64,000 nucleotides of DNA from Nocardia sp. CDC159 (GCF_023740735.1 NZ_JAMRXH010000003.1:62001-126000), one strand, 5' to 3'; counted from the first letter of the stretch, positions 45,931-55,569 are shown. Program-made: numbers and translations. Notes: generated by a model from the letters alone, not told the origin.

Positions 45931-48354
45931 TCAGCCCTTTTCGCCGGGTGCCTCCGGCAGCAGTCCGCGCTGTTCGCCGGTGAGCCGCGCACTGAGCCAC
46001 CAAGCGGCCTCGACCAGCACGATGCCGATCACCCCGCAGGCCGCGGCGGTGCCGGTCAGCGTGAGATTGGACGGGTCGAGCTTGAAGAAGTGTTTGGTGA
46101 ACGGCACGGTGAACAAGATCAGATAGCCCGCCGCCGAACCGAAGATGAGCAACAGCTTCCACCAGTTCCACGGCCGCGCCACGATCGCCAGCACCCACAC
46201 CGCGATGATCAGCAGCGTGATGAGCGCGGTCGTGCCCGCCTGCACCTTCTGCGTCTCGGTCTGATTCGCCCCCTCGTAGGCGATCAGATAGGCGATGAAG
46301 GTCATCACGCCGATCACCACGCCCGAGGGCACCGCCAGCCGCAGCACCCGACGCACGAAACCCGTTCGCGCCCTTTCGTTGTTGGGCGCCAGCGAGAGGA
46401 TGAAGGCCGGAATGCCGATGGTGAACCAGGCCGCGATCGTCACATGCCGCGGCAGGAACGGATAGGGCATCGGATCGTAGTGGAACAGTTCCGAGCCGAC
46501 GCCCACCACGCCGACCAGGAATGCCAGCAGCACCGAGTACACGGTCTTGGTGAGGAACAGATTCGAGACGCGCTCGATATTGCCGATCACCCGGCGGCCC
46601 TCGCCCACGACATACGGCAGCGTCGCGAACTTGTTGTCCAACAGGACGATCTGCGCGACCGCCCGGGTGGCCGGGCTGCCCGCACCCATGGCCACGCCGA
46701 TGTCGGCATCCTTGAGCGCCAGGACGTCGTTCACGCCGTCGCCGGTCATGGCGACCGTATGTCCGCGCGACTGCAGCGCCCCGACCATGGCCCGCTTCTG
46801 ATCGGGACGCACTCGGCCGAAGGTGGTGTCGTGCTCGAGCACATCGGCCAGCTCGTCGCGGTCCTCGGGCAGCGTGCGGGCGTCGACGGCATGGTCACCG
46901 CCGGTCAGGCCGAGCGAGGCGGCCACCGCGCCGACCGAGACGGCATTGTCGCCGGAGATCACCTTGATCGCCACGTCCTGTTCGGCGAAGTACTCCAGCG
47001 TCGCTCGCGCGTCGGGGCGCACCTTCTGCTCGAGCACCACCAGCGCCTGCGGCGTCACCCGGCCCGGCGCGTCGGGAGCGTCGACCGCACCGTCGCTGCT
47101 GGCCAGCAGCAGCACGCGCAGCCCCTGCGCGCCGATTTCCTGTGCGGTGGAGGCGATTTCCGACCCCGAATCCAGCAGTACGTCCGGCGCGCCGAGCAGC
47201 CAGTTGCCATGCTCGCCGTAGGAGAATCCGCTCCACTTCTTGGCCGAGGAGAACGGCGCGATGCCCGTCGGCCGCCAGCCGGGACCGTCGCCGGTGGCCT
47301 CCTTGATGGCCAGCACACTGGCATTGGGCCGCGGATCGTCGGATGCCATGGCCGCCAACACTTCTCGCAGCGTCGCCTCGTCCGCGCCGTCGACCGTGCG
47401 GATTTCGGCCAGCCGCATGCCGTTTTCGGTCAGCGTGCCGGTCTTGTCGGCGCACACCACATCCACCCGGGCCAGGCCCTCGATGGCGGGCAGCTCCTGC
47501 ACCAGGCATTTGCGCTGACCCAGCCGCACCACGCCGACCGCGAAGGCGATCGAGGTCATCAACACCAGGCCCTCGGGGACCATCGGGACCAGCGCGGCGA
47601 CCATGCCGTTGAGGGCCTCGCGCCAGGATTCGTGACTGGAGAACAGCTGGTTGTAGATGGTCACCAGACCGGCCGGAATCAGCAGGTAGGTGATGACCTT
47701 GAGGATCGTGTTGATGCCGTTGCGCAGTTCGGAGTTGACCAGGGTGAACTTGCTGGCCTCCGCGGCGAGTTTGGCCGCGTAGGCGTCCCTGCCGACCTTG
47801 GTGGCCCGATAGCAGCCCGATCCGGAGACCACGTAGCTGCCCGACATCACCTGGGCGCCAACGCCTTTGTCGATCGGATCCGCCTCCCCGGTGAGCAGCG
47901 ACTCGTCGACCTCGAGCAGTTCGCACTCCACGACCTCGCCGTCGACCACGATCTGATCGCCCGGCCCGAGCTCGATGAGATCGTCGAGCACCACATCCTT
48001 GGGCGCGACCTCGTGCGCGCTGCCGTCGCGGCGCACGACCGGCTTGGCCTGACCCACGATGGCGAGCTTGTCCAGGGTCTGCTTGGCGCGCAGCTCCTGC
48101 ACGATGCCGACGACGCTGTTGGCGACGATGAGCAGGCCGAACATGCCGTCGATGATCGATCCGGTGGCCAGCACCAGCACGAACAGCACGCCGAGGATGG
48201 CGTTGATGCGGGTGAAGACGTTGGCCCGGATGATGTCGGCGACCGAGCGGCTGGCCCGGTCCGGCACATCGTTGGTCCGGCCGTCGTGAACACGCTGTTC
48301 GACCTCGGCCGCGGTGAGCCCCGGAGCGCGCGCGGTCTGCTCGGTGATCGACAT
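45931..48354 (-). CDS. ctpE: P-type cation ATPase, CtpE-like (calcium uptake)
   Basis: 807 aa. Phosphorylation motif [10 protein letters not shown] (Asp about 302), actuator LLTGEADP, hinge [17 protein letters not shown] and the membrane motif [12 protein letters not shown] are present. The N-terminal half is, as I recall it, strikingly like M. tuberculosis CtpE ([27 protein letters not shown]), a plasma-membrane Ca2+ importer needed for envelope integrity. Eight to ten membrane helices are predicted. TAGGCT 7 nt before the ATG lies in the 10-bp gap after the XRE-cupin gene. Confidence 0.9.
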   Translation of the reverse strand: MSITEQTARAPGLTAAEVEQRVHDGRTNDVPDRASRSVADIIRANVFTRINAILGVLFVLVLATGSIIDGMFGLLIVANSVVGIVQELRAKQTLDKLAIVGQAKPVVRRDGSAHEVAPKDVVLDDLIELGPGDQIVVDGEVVECELLEVDESLLTGEADPIDKGVGAQVMSGSYVVSGSGCYRATKVGRDAYAAKLAAEASKFTLVNSELRNGINTILKVITYLLIPAGLVTIYNQLFSSHESWREALNGMVAALVPMVPEGLVLMTSIAFAVGVVRLGQRKCLVQELPAIEGLARVDVVCADKTGTLTENGMRLAEIRTVDGADEATLREVLAAMASDDPRPNASVLAIKEATGDGPGWRPTGIAPFSSAKKWSGFSYGEHGNWLLGAPDVLLDSGSEIASTAQEIGAQGLRVLLLASSDGAVDAPDAPGRVTPQALVVLEQKVRPDARATLEYFAEQDVAIKVISGDNAVSVGAVAASLGLTGGDHAVDARTLPEDRDELADVLEHDTTFGRVRPDQKRAMVGALQSRGHTVAMTGDGVNDVLALKDADIGVAMGAGSPATRAVAQIVLLDNKFATLPYVVGEGRRVIGNIERVSNLFLTKTVYSVLLAFLVGVVGVGSELFHYDPMPYPFLPRHVTIAAWFTIGIPAFILSLAPNNERARTGFVRRVLRLAVPSGVVIGVMTFIAYLIAYEGANQTETQKVQAGTTALITLLIIAVWVLAIVARPWNWWKLLLIFGSAAGYLILFTVPFTKHFFKLDPSNLTLTGTAAACGVIGIVLVEAAWWLSARLTGEQRGLLPEAPGEKG

Positions 48355-48364
48355 GCTCGACAGC

Positions 48365-48970
48365 CTACGGCGTCTCGGTCCGATCGGGTCGCAGCTGGTG
48401 GGGGTGGCGAACGGTGCGCGGGCGCATGATCAGCGCGGCGACGTAATAGGAGCACGGGGCGTCGGAATGGTTCGCGTAGTGCAGGGTGGCGTCGGCGGCC
48501 AGGTAGATCGAATCGCCCGCACTCAGTTCGACCACGTGCTCACGGTCGACGGTGAGGGTGACCGTGCCGGATTCGACGTAGATGAACTCGTGCGAACCCG
48601 GTGCGTACGAGGGATATTCGCCGGGGACGCAGCCGGGCGGGAGGGTGGAGCGGATCCACTCGAAATTCACCCCCGGCACGACCGGGGTGAGGATCGTGCG
48701 CTGCCAACCCCGCTCGTGGATCACGTCCTGATCGGCGGCGCGGCGCACCACCATCCGCTCGTCCTCGGACTCGGCGACCAGGACCGACAGCCGCACCCCC
48801 AGGCCGCGCGCCACGCGATCCAGCACGACGACGGTGGGTGCCTTGTCGCCGTGCTCGACCGCCGAGAGCATGCTCACGCTCACCGCCGAGAGCCCGGCGA
48901 GCTCCTGCAGGGTGAGTCCGCGCTCGCGGCGGTACCGCTGAATGCGCTGGCCCAGCGCGACCAGATCCAC
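48365..48970 (-). CDS. XRE-cupin transcriptional regulator
   Basis: 201 aa. The N-terminal XRE helix-turn-helix ([41 protein letters not shown]) is followed by a cupin barrel at about 110-185 with [51 protein letters not shown], which keeps metal/ligand positions. These proteins sense a small ligand. The GTG start is 13 bp from the divergent acetyltransferase GTG, with both -10 boxes packed in that gap. The acetyltransferase is the obvious target. Confidence 0.88.
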   Translation of the reverse strand: MDLVALGQRIQRYRRERGLTLQELAGLSAVSVSMLSAVEHGDKAPTVVVLDRVARGLGVRLSVLVAESEDERMVVRRAADQDVIHERGWQRTILTPVVPGVNFEWIRSTLPPGCVPGEYPSYAPGSHEFIYVESGTVTLTVDREHVVELSAGDSIYLAADATLHYANHSDAPCSYYVAALIMRPRTVRHPHQLRPDRTETP

Positions 48971-49004
48971 CTACACTATAGTAGTGACTGCTTCCTCTAT
49001 AGAG
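48971..49004. promoter_or_regulatory. Overlapping divergent leaderless promoters with CTATAG palindromes
   Basis: Plus-strand TACACT (48972-48977) precedes the GTG at 48984 by 6 nt; minus-strand TACTAT (48983-48978) precedes the GTG at 48970 by 7 nt. The two hexamers abut inside a 13-bp gap. Palindromes ACTATAGT (48975-48982) and CTCTATAGAG (48995-49004) have centres 21 bp apart and could bind the XRE-cupin regulator. Confidence 0.6.
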
Positions 49005-49502
49005 AAATCACCGACGCTCCGGCACGCCACCGAGGCGGACCTTCCCGCGGTCGCCGAGATCTACGCCCACTACGTCGCCGAGACGGTCTCCACTTTCGAA
49101 TTCGACATTCCGGACCAGGGCGAATGGCGGCAGCGCTTCGCCTCGATCACCGCCACCGGACTGCCGTTCCTGGTCGCCGAGTTCGACGGCCGCATCGCGG
49201 GCTACGCCTACTGCGGGCCCTGGAAGCAGCGCCCGGCCTATCGCAACACCGTCGAGAACTCGATCTATCTCGCTCCCTGGGCCACCGGCCGCGGCCTGGG
49301 CGGCATCCTGCTGGACGCCCTGCTGATCGAATGCCGAGCGCTCGGCATCCGCGAAATCATCGCCGTCATCGCCGATTCCGGCGATCCGTCCTCGCCCGCC
49401 CTGCATCGCAGCCGCGGGTTCGTCGAGGCCGGGCGGCTTCGTCGCGTTGGGCACAAACACGATCGCTGGCTGGACACGATCCTGATGCAGCGCAGCGTGT
49501 GA
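48984..49502 (+). CDS. GNAT acetyltransferase, phosphinothricin (PAT/Bar)-type
   Basis: 172 aa. LRHATEADLPAVAEIYAHYVAETVSTFEFD, FDGRIAGYAYCGPWKQRPAYRNTVENSIYLAPWATGRGLGGILLDAL and HRSRGFVEAGRLRRVGHKHDRWLDTILMQ are the typical PAT/MddA-like pattern. Members acetylate phosphinothricin, methionine sulfone/sulfoximine or related amino acids; the natural substrate here is unknown. GTG 48984 gives the normal family N-terminus. It is divergent from, and likely controlled by, the XRE-cupin protein. Confidence 0.88.
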   Translation: MTASSIEKSPTLRHATEADLPAVAEIYAHYVAETVSTFEFDIPDQGEWRQRFASITATGLPFLVAEFDGRIAGYAYCGPWKQRPAYRNTVENSIYLAPWATGRGLGGILLDALLIECRALGIREIIAVIADSGDPSSPALHRSRGFVEAGRLRRVGHKHDRWLDTILMQRSV

Positions 49503-49530
49503 TCGGCCGAGTTCCGAGCCTTCCGCGAAG

Positions 49531-49553
49531 CGTTAGCGACTGCTAACGTTAGC
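49531..49553. promoter_or_regulatory. Triple CGTTAGC operator upstream of the ArsR gene
   Basis: CGTTAGC (49531-49537), GCTAACG (49542-49548) and an overlapping GCTAACGTTAGC perfect palindrome (49542-49553) give alternating copies of one half-site. They lie 31 bp before the ArsR start and most likely mediate autorepression. Confidence 0.7.
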
Positions 49554-49584
49554 GCATGCGAACGCGATCTGAAGGGGGCAGGCG

Positions 49585-49929
49585 ATGACCACATCCGACG
49601 ACCCCCGAACCGATGCGGCCCTGCGTGCCCTGGCCGAGCCGCGGCGGCGGGCCATTCTGCGGCTCGTGGCCGACGACGAACTGGCGGCGGGCGAGATCGC
49701 CGCGGCCTTCGAGGTGACCCGCACCGCGGTCAGTCAGCATCTGACCGTGCTCAAGAACGCCGGACTCGTCAGCGAGCGGCGCGCCGGGACCCGGCGGCTG
49801 TACCGGGCGAATTCCGAAGGGCTGGACGGGCTTCGGCGCTACCTCGACGAGATGTGGTCGGCGTCGCTGGATACCGCGCGCCGGATCGTCGAGGCGGAAC
49901 ACGAGCAGTCGCGGCAGGAGGCGGGATGA
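49585..49929 (+). CDS. ArsR-family winged-helix repressor
   Basis: 114 aa. LRALAEPRRRAILRLVADDELAAGEIAAAFEVTRTAVSQHLTVLKNAGLVSERRAGTRRLYR is a standard ArsR DNA-binding domain. No CxC metal motif is present, so it belongs to the non-metal group often paired with SRPBCC proteins. AAGGGGG lies 8 nt before the ATG. Its stop overlaps the next ATG (ATGA), and it heads a three-gene coupled operon. Confidence 0.9.
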   Translation: MTTSDDPRTDAALRALAEPRRRAILRLVADDELAAGEIAAAFEVTRTAVSQHLTVLKNAGLVSERRAGTRRLYRANSEGLDGLRRYLDEMWSASLDTARRIVEAEHEQSRQEAG

Positions 49930-50501
49930 ACCGGATCGAGCGGTACGAGCGAGCGCAGGAGCAGTTCCAGCAGGTGCTGGAGAAGGTCGCCGCGGATCGG
50001 TGGGCCAACCCGACCGCGTGTGCGGACTGGACCGCGCGCGATATCGCCGGGCATGTGATCTGGGGGTTGGACATGATTCGAACCTTGGCCGCGGGTGCGG
50101 AATTCGATGATCGGGTGGGCGCGCCGGGCGCGCCGCGGCCCCGCGATTATCTCGGCGACGATCCGCTCGCCGACTGGCATCGCAAGCGGGCGGTCACGCT
50201 GCGGGCGCTGACGCCGGGGGCGCTCGATCGGGTGGTGCCGGTGCGGCTGCGCGGGCCGGTGCCATTGGCGGAGATCGTGACGGCGCTGACGGTCGACTTC
50301 CTCACGCACGCCTGGGATCTGGGACCGGCGATCGGCGTGGATGTCCGGTTGGATCCGGAGCTGGTGGACTACGCCTGGGGATGGGCGGAACAGACCGCCG
50401 ACGGGCTGCGCGGGCCGGTCACCTTCGCCGCCGCGCTACCCATCCCCGAGGACGCCGATCCGCAGACTCGGCTGCTGCGCTTTCTGGGCAGGGACGCATG
50501 A
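49926..50501 (+). CDS. DinB-fold/maleylpyruvate-isomerase-N family protein (TIGR03086-like)
   Basis: 191 aa, mostly four-helix bundle. NRIERYERAQEQFQQVLEKV at the start, ACADWTARDIAGHVIWG and DFLTHAWDLGPAIGVD carry His residues in the usual metal-site positions of the DinB/MDMPI fold. These are mycothiol-linked or metal-dependent enzymes of mostly unknown function in actinobacteria. It overlaps both neighbours by four bases (ATGA), so the three proteins are made together. Confidence 0.82.
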   Translation: MNRIERYERAQEQFQQVLEKVAADRWANPTACADWTARDIAGHVIWGLDMIRTLAAGAEFDDRVGAPGAPRPRDYLGDDPLADWHRKRAVTLRALTPGALDRVVPVRLRGPVPLAEIVTALTVDFLTHAWDLGPAIGVDVRLDPELVDYAWGWAEQTADGLRGPVTFAAALPIPEDADPQTRLLRFLGRDA

Positions 50502-50989
50502 CCGGCGAGGACACGACCGTCGCCACGCCTCGGCCGCCCGTGCGACAGGCGGTGCTGGTGCGCAGCGGCCGGGCGCACACCTTCGACGTCTTCGTGCGCA
50601 CCATCGACGCGTGGTGGCCGCGCACGCCGTTCTCGGCGGGGCACGAGCGGGTCCGGGAGGTGCGCTTCGAACGGTTCGAGGGCGGGCGGGTCTACGAAAT
50701 CTGGTCGGATGGAACCGAAGTCGACTGGGGGCGGCTGCGGGTGTGGGAGCCGCCGCGGCGGTTCGTGCTGAGCTGGCGGCTGACCGGGGTCGAGACCGAG
50801 GTCGAGTTGGCCTTCGCCGAGCTGGGCCCGGCGCTGACGCGGGTCACCGTCGAGCATCGCGGGTGGGAGAGGCTGAGCGAGGCCCAGCTCGCGGCCGCGT
50901 GCAGGACGCCCGGCGGATATTCCGGCGGCGCCTTCGACGAGGGGTGGGCCGCCATCCTCGGGCGACTGCGAAGCGCGGCGGAAGGCTGA
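50498..50989 (+). CDS. SRPBCC (AHSA1-like) domain protein
   Basis: 163 aa. VRQAVLVRSGRAHTFDVFVRTIDAWWPRTPFSAG, VREVRFERFEGGRVYEIWSDG, WGRLRVWEPPRRFVLSWRL and a C-terminal helix GWAAILGRLRSAAEG follow the START/SRPBCC fold with the WWP motif of the AHSA1 group. The fold binds hydrophobic ligands in a cavity. The coupled ArsR-MDMPI-SRPBCC arrangement suggests a ligand-binding or detoxification module. Its stop directly abuts the stop of the convergent gene. Confidence 0.85.
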   Translation: MTGEDTTVATPRPPVRQAVLVRSGRAHTFDVFVRTIDAWWPRTPFSAGHERVREVRFERFEGGRVYEIWSDGTEVDWGRLRVWEPPRRFVLSWRLTGVETEVELAFAELGPALTRVTVEHRGWERLSEAQLAAACRTPGGYSGGAFDEGWAAILGRLRSAAEG

Positions 50990-51643
50990 TCAGTTCTGCG
51001 GCACGGCACCGTCGTCGGGGCCGGGCGCGGCCACCTCGGTGTATTCGGGCAGCAGCGGCACCACCGCGTAGACCCCGGCATCCGCGGGCAGGGCCTCGAC
51101 GGCGCGAATATCGGTGCGGGCGGACAGCTCTCGCAGCTGGGGAAGCCGCCCGCGCACCACCAGCCCGACCGTGCAGGCACATCCGGCGCGCAACCGGGCG
51201 GCCGAGACCGCGGCGATGCGAGCCGAGCGTTCGTCGGGCGGTTGCGTGGCGGTCAGCAGCGCGGCGGCGGCGCGAGCCGAGGCCACGGCGGCCTCGGCAC
51301 CGGCGGGGACCGGGATGGTGACCGTCGGCGTGTAGACGCGATCGATCGAAACATGATGCAGCACTTGGGCGATGCGCAGGCCGCCGGCGTGGTCCGGTAT
51401 CCGATCGGGTGCGATCGCGGCGGTGAACGACACCAGTGCCCAATGTTCCCCGGAATCGGTCCCCGACAGCGAACGCCGCGCCGCGGCAAGGTAATCCGCG
51501 ACCGGCTCGCCCGCCTCCGGGCCGAGCCGGTCGGTGGAGATCACCGAGGTGCGCGGCGGGCGGGCCCACCCCAGCGCCAGCACGACGACCACGACAACGA
51601 CCACGGCCCCGGCGATCCCCGCAGCCCAGAGCCGCTCACGCAT
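50990..51643 (-). CDS. Hypothetical membrane-anchored protein
   Basis: 217 aa. One N-terminal membrane helix (about 6-26, very Val-rich) precedes an exported region with a [24 protein letters not shown] segment, then [12 protein letters not shown] and a helix of Ala-rich repeats; two cysteines in LRAGCACTV. No known family recognised. It overlaps the RluD-like gene by 8 bp and is probably translated with it. Tail-to-tail with the SRPBCC gene with no spacer. Confidence 0.7.
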   Translation of the reverse strand: MRERLWAAGIAGAVVVVVVVVLALGWARPPRTSVISTDRLGPEAGEPVADYLAAARRSLSGTDSGEHWALVSFTAAIAPDRIPDHAGGLRIAQVLHHVSIDRVYTPTVTIPVPAGAEAAVASARAAAALLTATQPPDERSARIAAVSAARLRAGCACTVGLVVRGRLPQLRELSARTDIRAVEALPADAGVYAVVPLLPEYTEVAAPGPDDGAVPQN

Positions 51644-52562
51644 GTCGCAGCACGTCCAACGCCTGCTCCAGATCGGCCGGGTACTCGCTGGTGATCTCGA
51701 CCCAGCGCCCGTCGGCCGGATGAGCGAAGCCGAGGGTGCGGGCGTGCAGCCACTGGCGTTCCAGGCCCAGGCGCTCGGCCAGCCGTGGGTCGGCGCCGTA
51801 GGTGAGGTCGCCGCAGCAGGGGTGACGGATCGCGGAGAAGTGCACCCGAATCTGATGGGTGCGACCGGTTTCCAGGTGGATGTCGAGCAGGCTTGCCGCC
51901 TGGAATGCCTCGATGGTGTCGTAGTGGGTCACGCTCGGGCGGCCGTCGGCGGTGACCGCGAACTTCCAGTCGTTGCCGCGGGCGCGTCCGATCGGCGCGT
52001 CGATGGTGCCGCTGGAGGGGTCCGGATGTCCCTGCACCAGGGCGTGATAGCGCTTGTCCACGGTGCGCTGCTTGAACGCGCGCTTGAGCACCGTGTACGC
52101 GTGCTCGGACTGTGCGACCACCATCACCCCGGAGGTGCCGACGTCGAGGCGGTGCACGATGCCCTGCCGTTCGTGCGCGCCGGAGGTCGAGATCCGATAG
52201 CCCATGGCCGCCAGGCCGCCGACCACCGTCGGCCCGCTCCAGCCGACGCCGGTGTGCGCGGCCACGCCGACCGGCTTGTCGACGGCCACGATGTCGTCGT
52301 CGGCGTAGAGGATCTTCATGCCCTCCACCGGCGTTGCCTCGATGGTCAGTTCGCGCTTGGGCTCCGGGAACTCGACCTCGAGCCACGCGCCCGCGGCGAG
52401 CCGGTCGGATTTGCCCACGGCCACGCCGTCGATCTGGACCGAGCCCTCCTCGGCGAGCGCGGCGACGGCCGTACGCGACAGGCCCAGCAGCCGCGACAGC
52501 CCGGCGTCGACCCGCATCCCGTCGAGCCCGTCGGGCACCGGCATGGCCCGCGTCTCCCTCAT
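51636..52562 (-). CDS. RluD-family 23S rRNA pseudouridine synthase (Rv1540-like)
   Basis: 308 aa. An S4 RNA-binding domain (about 13-70, [31 protein letters not shown]) precedes the catalytic domain with [14 protein letters not shown] (catalytic Asp about 140), [19 protein letters not shown] and [19 protein letters not shown]. These are RluA/RluD-class marks. The N-terminus resembles Rv1540 (SMPVPEGL) as I recall it. AAAGGA lies 6 nt before the ATG. It sits between lspA and a membrane-protein gene, as Rv1540 does next to lspA. Confidence 0.92.
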   Translation of the reverse strand: MRETRAMPVPDGLDGMRVDAGLSRLLGLSRTAVAALAEEGSVQIDGVAVGKSDRLAAGAWLEVEFPEPKRELTIEATPVEGMKILYADDDIVAVDKPVGVAAHTGVGWSGPTVVGGLAAMGYRISTSGAHERQGIVHRLDVGTSGVMVVAQSEHAYTVLKRAFKQRTVDKRYHALVQGHPDPSSGTIDAPIGRARGNDWKFAVTADGRPSVTHYDTIEAFQAASLLDIHLETGRTHQIRVHFSAIRHPCCGDLTYGADPRLAERLGLERQWLHARTLGFAHPADGRWVEITSEYPADLEQALDVLRHA

Positions 52563-52635
52563 GCTGTGTCCTTTCGCGCATGAGCCGGAGCCCCTACATG
52601 GTTACGCAAGCTGCCTGCTGCGGGGCCCGACCGGC

Positions 52636-53745
52636 TCATGCGGTCGCCTCCCCCGCGTGATCCTCCCCACCGGAGCGGGTGCCGTCGGGCTCGAAACCGA
52701 AGACGGTCAGGATCACCAGCAGAATCGCACCGCACACGATCGACGAATCGGCCACGTTGAACACCGGCCACCACTTGGTCACCGCAATGAAGTCGACCAC
52801 ATGCCCCTGCAGCGGCCCCGGCGCGCGAAACAGCCGATCGATCAGATTCCCGACCGCACCCCCCAGCACCAGGCCCAGCCCCACCGCCCAGCCCACCGAC
52901 CGCAGCGACCGCCCGATCCGAATCACCCCGACCACCACGGCCACCGCGATCAGCGTCAACAACCAGGTCATCCCGGTAGCCATGGAAAACGCCGCCCCCG
53001 GATTCCGCACCAACGTCAACCGCACCACATCATCAATGATCGAAATCGGCTCCCCCGGCTTCATTTTCGCCACCACCAGCACCTTCGTCCCCAGATCCAG
53101 CGCAAACACAACCGCCGCGACCAGCAACAACGCGGGCAGCCGCCGCGGCCGCAACACACCCCCGACACCCGCGCCCTCCGGCACGTCGCCCCCGGTGGTC
53201 GTGCCGGGCCCGTTCGCGGTCGTACCTGGCTCGCCGCCCTTCCCACTCGTGCCCGGCGCGCTGTCTACTCCGGTCCCCCGTGCGCTGCCGCTCTCGGCCA
53301 CTCCCGCCGCGCCACCCGCCTCGGCCATGCCCGGCGCGCTGTCGCTCTCGGTGACCCCCGCCGCGCTGCCATTTCTCACCGCGCCCGACACGCTCCCTTT
53401 TTCCGTTCCCGGCGCGCCGCCGTTCTCCGTTCCCAGCGCGCCGCCCCTTTCCGTTCCCAGCGCGCCGCGCCTTTCCGTTCCCAGTGCGCCGCCCCTCTCC
53501 GTTCCCAGCGCGCCGCCGTTCTCCATTGTCCCCGGCGCGCCGCCGACCTCCGTGCCTGGCACGCTGCCCTTCCCCATCGTCCCCGGCGCGCTCCCCTTTT
53601 CCGTTGCCCCCGGCATGCTCCCCTTTTCCGTCGCCCCCGGCATGCTCCCCTTTTCCGTTGTCCCCGGCATGCTTTTCGCCGGGGACTCGTCGTGGTCGTC
53701 GGGGTGCGGCTCACGCTGCCGGTCGTTACTCACAGCAGACATCAT
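52636..53745 (-). CDS. lspA: Lipoprotein signal peptidase with long repetitive N-terminal extension
   Basis: 369 aa. The last 170 residues are a complete signal peptidase II: four membrane helices with [29 protein letters not shown] (catalytic Asp) and FNVADSSIV (second catalytic Asp). It removes lipoprotein signal peptides such as those at 232, 31575, 42442 and 60576. The first 195 or so residues are low-complexity Gly/Ser/Thr/Pro/Glu repeats of 8-9 residues ([17 protein letters not shown]). The mycobacterial enzyme has only a short tail there. The start could lie further downstream, but the repeats are all in frame. Confidence 0.88.
   Translation of the reverse strand: MMSAVSNDRQREPHPDDHDESPAKSMPGTTEKGSMPGATEKGSMPGATEKGSAPGTMGKGSVPGTEVGGAPGTMENGGALGTERGGALGTERRGALGTERGGALGTENGGAPGTEKGSVSGAVRNGSAAGVTESDSAPGMAEAGGAAGVAESGSARGTGVDSAPGTSGKGGEPGTTANGPGTTTGGDVPEGAGVGGVLRPRRLPALLLVAAVVFALDLGTKVLVVAKMKPGEPISIIDDVVRLTLVRNPGAAFSMATGMTWLLTLIAVAVVVGVIRIGRSLRSVGWAVGLGLVLGGAVGNLIDRLFRAPGPLQGHVVDFIAVTKWWPVFNVADSSIVCGAILLVILTVFGFEPDGTRSGGEDHAGEATA
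53414..53509. repeat. 24-bp in-frame tandem repeats in lspA
   Basis: Four units at 53414-53437, 53438-53461, 53462-53485 and 53486-53509 differ by one to four bases and encode ALGTERGG-type octapeptides. A fifth, degenerate copy follows. Confidence 0.8.
53588..53668. repeat. 27-bp in-frame tandem repeats in lspA
   Basis: Three units at 53588-53614, 53615-53641 and 53642-53668 are nearly identical and encode SMPGATEKG-type nonapeptides. Unit lengths are multiples of three, so copy-number change keeps the frame. Confidence 0.85.
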
Positions 53746-53853
53746 CCCTTATAGGGATAGCGGCCCCGTCGCTCGGCGCTCGCACCGGCCCCGCCTCGCC
53801 GGAGATCGCCGCGTCCCAGCTGATTTTCAGGAACCGGTCGTACCCTGTTCGGC

Positions 53854-54837
53854 GTGACGGTGTTGTCTTCCCGCTCCCGCTCGCCACTCGGGGTGCTCGC
53901 GCGCGCCGGGCATGCGCGATCCGCCCGCTCGGGCGCGCTGCTGATGGCGTTCGCGGTCGCGTTGTCGGCATTGGGTGTCGGATGCGGTGATCGCACCGAG
54001 TCCGGCAGTGATGCCGAGGTGGAGCCGACCGGACTCGGCAACGAGGTGACCATGCCGATCGCCGCGGCCATGACCACCGTGGTGCACCACGGCGACGAGC
54101 CGCGCTCGTTGCTGCGCCCCGATATCGCGCCGGGCACGGCGCAGCAGGTCACGCTGAGCACCGAACACCATGTCGAACAGCAGCTCAACGATCAGCCCAT
54201 GCGGGACTTCTCGCCGCCGTCGGTGTCCATCCCGCTGACCGCTCGGACCTCCCAGGACGGCATCGACCTCACCCTCGGCGCGGCCACCTCACCGGATCCG
54301 ACGCTGTCGCAGCAGCTGCTCGCCGCCGACGGCTCGCACGCGGGATTCCAATTCGGCGAGCTCGGTTCGGTGACGGCGCTGCGGCTGGCCCCCAAACCCG
54401 CCACCCCCGACACCGCGCGGCTCGCCCTGGAACAGGCCTTCTATCAAGCCGTCTATCAATCGATCACGCTGCCCAAGGAGCCGGTGGGCGAGGGCGCGGT
54501 CTGGTCGGTGCACCAGCAGGTGTCCGCCTCGACCGGTCTGCTGCTGGATCAGATCACGACGGCGACCCTGACCAAGCGCGAGGGCAAGCGGCTGACCATC
54601 CAGCTCGATGTGAAGCAGACCCCGAAGACGCAGGTGTGGAAGCTGCCCAACAATGCCGGTTCGCTCGACATCCTCAACTACCTGATGCACGGCAGCGGGA
54701 CCATCGACGTGGATCTCGGTCTGCCGCTGCCGGTTTCGGGCTCGGTGACGCTCGGCGGACATCAGTCCTACCGCGATCCGCACACCAAGGTCGCACTGCG
54801 CCAGAACATCAGCACGCAGGTGCAATGGGGCGAGTGA
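53854..54837 (+). CDS. Exported lipoprotein of unknown family
   Basis: 327 aa. A long basic N-terminus (about 25 residues) precedes a hydrophobic segment and the lipobox LGVGC. The mature part is beta-rich with ATSPDPTLSQQLLAADGSHAGFQFGELGSVTALRL, a helix (LALEQAFYQAVYQS) and a strand-rich C-terminus VKQTPKTQVWKLPNN...; it resembles actinobacterial lipoproteins of uncharacterised families. TACCCT lies 7 nt before the GTG. The next lipoprotein gene overlaps its end, so the pair is one operon. Confidence 0.7.
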   Translation: MTVLSSRSRSPLGVLARAGHARSARSGALLMAFAVALSALGVGCGDRTESGSDAEVEPTGLGNEVTMPIAAAMTTVVHHGDEPRSLLRPDIAPGTAQQVTLSTEHHVEQQLNDQPMRDFSPPSVSIPLTARTSQDGIDLTLGAATSPDPTLSQQLLAADGSHAGFQFGELGSVTALRLAPKPATPDTARLALEQAFYQAVYQSITLPKEPVGEGAVWSVHQQVSASTGLLLDQITTATLTKREGKRLTIQLDVKQTPKTQVWKLPNNAGSLDILNYLMHGSGTIDVDLGLPLPVSGSVTLGGHQSYRDPHTKVALRQNISTQVQWGE

Positions 54838-55532
54838 GGCGTGCCGGGTGGCTGCTGGCCGCCACGGCGGTCCTCACCGCCGGATGCGGCTCCGACCAGG
54901 ATTCGCTGCCCGAATTCGGATCGGCCGCGACCGCGCCCCGGGCCGCCGCTCCCGTCATCGATTCCGTCGCGCTGCAGTCCCGCCTGCTGACCACGGCCGA
55001 TCTGCCGCCAGGCTTCACCCGGCTCGAGGACGCCACACCCGGCAACGGACCGACCCAGCCGGTGGACCGCTCCCGCACCGATCCCGCGTCCTGCGCGAAG
55101 GTGCTCGCGCCGGTGAGCGATCAACAGCCCGGTGCCGCGGGACGCGCGGCTGCGCACTTCACCGCGCCGGATTTCACCAGTATCGATATCGATGCGGCCA
55201 GCTATCCCGATGGTGTTGCCGCGCAGGCGTTCTCGTCTATCCAGGACCTACTTCGCAAGTGCCGCGAGTACTCCGGCACCGACGCGGACGGCACGACCAT
55301 CGGCTACCGAACCGGCGCCCTGGACCAGCCGCAGGCAGGCGACGCCTCCATCGCCTTCCAGGTTCACACCACCAGCGAGGGCCTGACGCTGTACTCGGCC
55401 GCCACGGTGGCCGTGATCGGCAGCACCGTGGTCCAGATCGCCCGCACCGCAACCGAACCCATCGACCCGGCGGCCCTGCGCGAACTGACCGCCAAACAGG
55501 TCATGCGCCTGCAGGGCATGGCCGGACCCTGA
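54825..55532 (+). CDS. Exported lipoprotein (sensor/PknH-like extracellular fold possible)
   Basis: 235 aa. The lipobox LTAGC is about 20 residues in. VALQSRLLTTADLPPGFTRLED, ASCAKVLAPVSDQQPGAAGRAAAHFTAPDF and LLRKCREYSGTDADGTTIGYRTG resemble the extracytoplasmic domain class seen in mycobacterial lipoproteins and PknH, with two cysteines that could pair. It overlaps the upstream gene by 13 bp from ATG 54825; a GTG at 54834 would give a 4-bp GTGA overlap instead. Function unknown. Confidence 0.68.
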   Translation: MGRVRRAGWLLAATAVLTAGCGSDQDSLPEFGSAATAPRAAAPVIDSVALQSRLLTTADLPPGFTRLEDATPGNGPTQPVDRSRTDPASCAKVLAPVSDQQPGAAGRAAAHFTAPDFTSIDIDAASYPDGVAAQAFSSIQDLLRKCREYSGTDADGTTIGYRTGALDQPQAGDASIAFQVHTTSEGLTLYSAATVAVIGSTVVQIARTATEPIDPAALRELTAKQVMRLQGMAGP

Positions 55533-55569
55533 CGAAATAAATGGAATGCGCCGCCCCGGCGCCCGCTGC

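Noticed and set aside
45928-48429. 833-codon plus-strand frame opposite ctpE
   Set aside because: No family features; His/Arg/Gln-rich shadow of a clear P-type ATPase.
53414-53668. Repeats as a CRISPR array
   Set aside because: The units are directly adjacent with no unique spacers and encode in-frame peptides within lspA.
52679-53857. Plus-strand frame opposite lspA with SVPSAPPL-type repeats
   Set aside because: The repeat peptides are the mirror of the lspA repeats; the other part is antisense to the LspA catalytic core, and there is no start signal.
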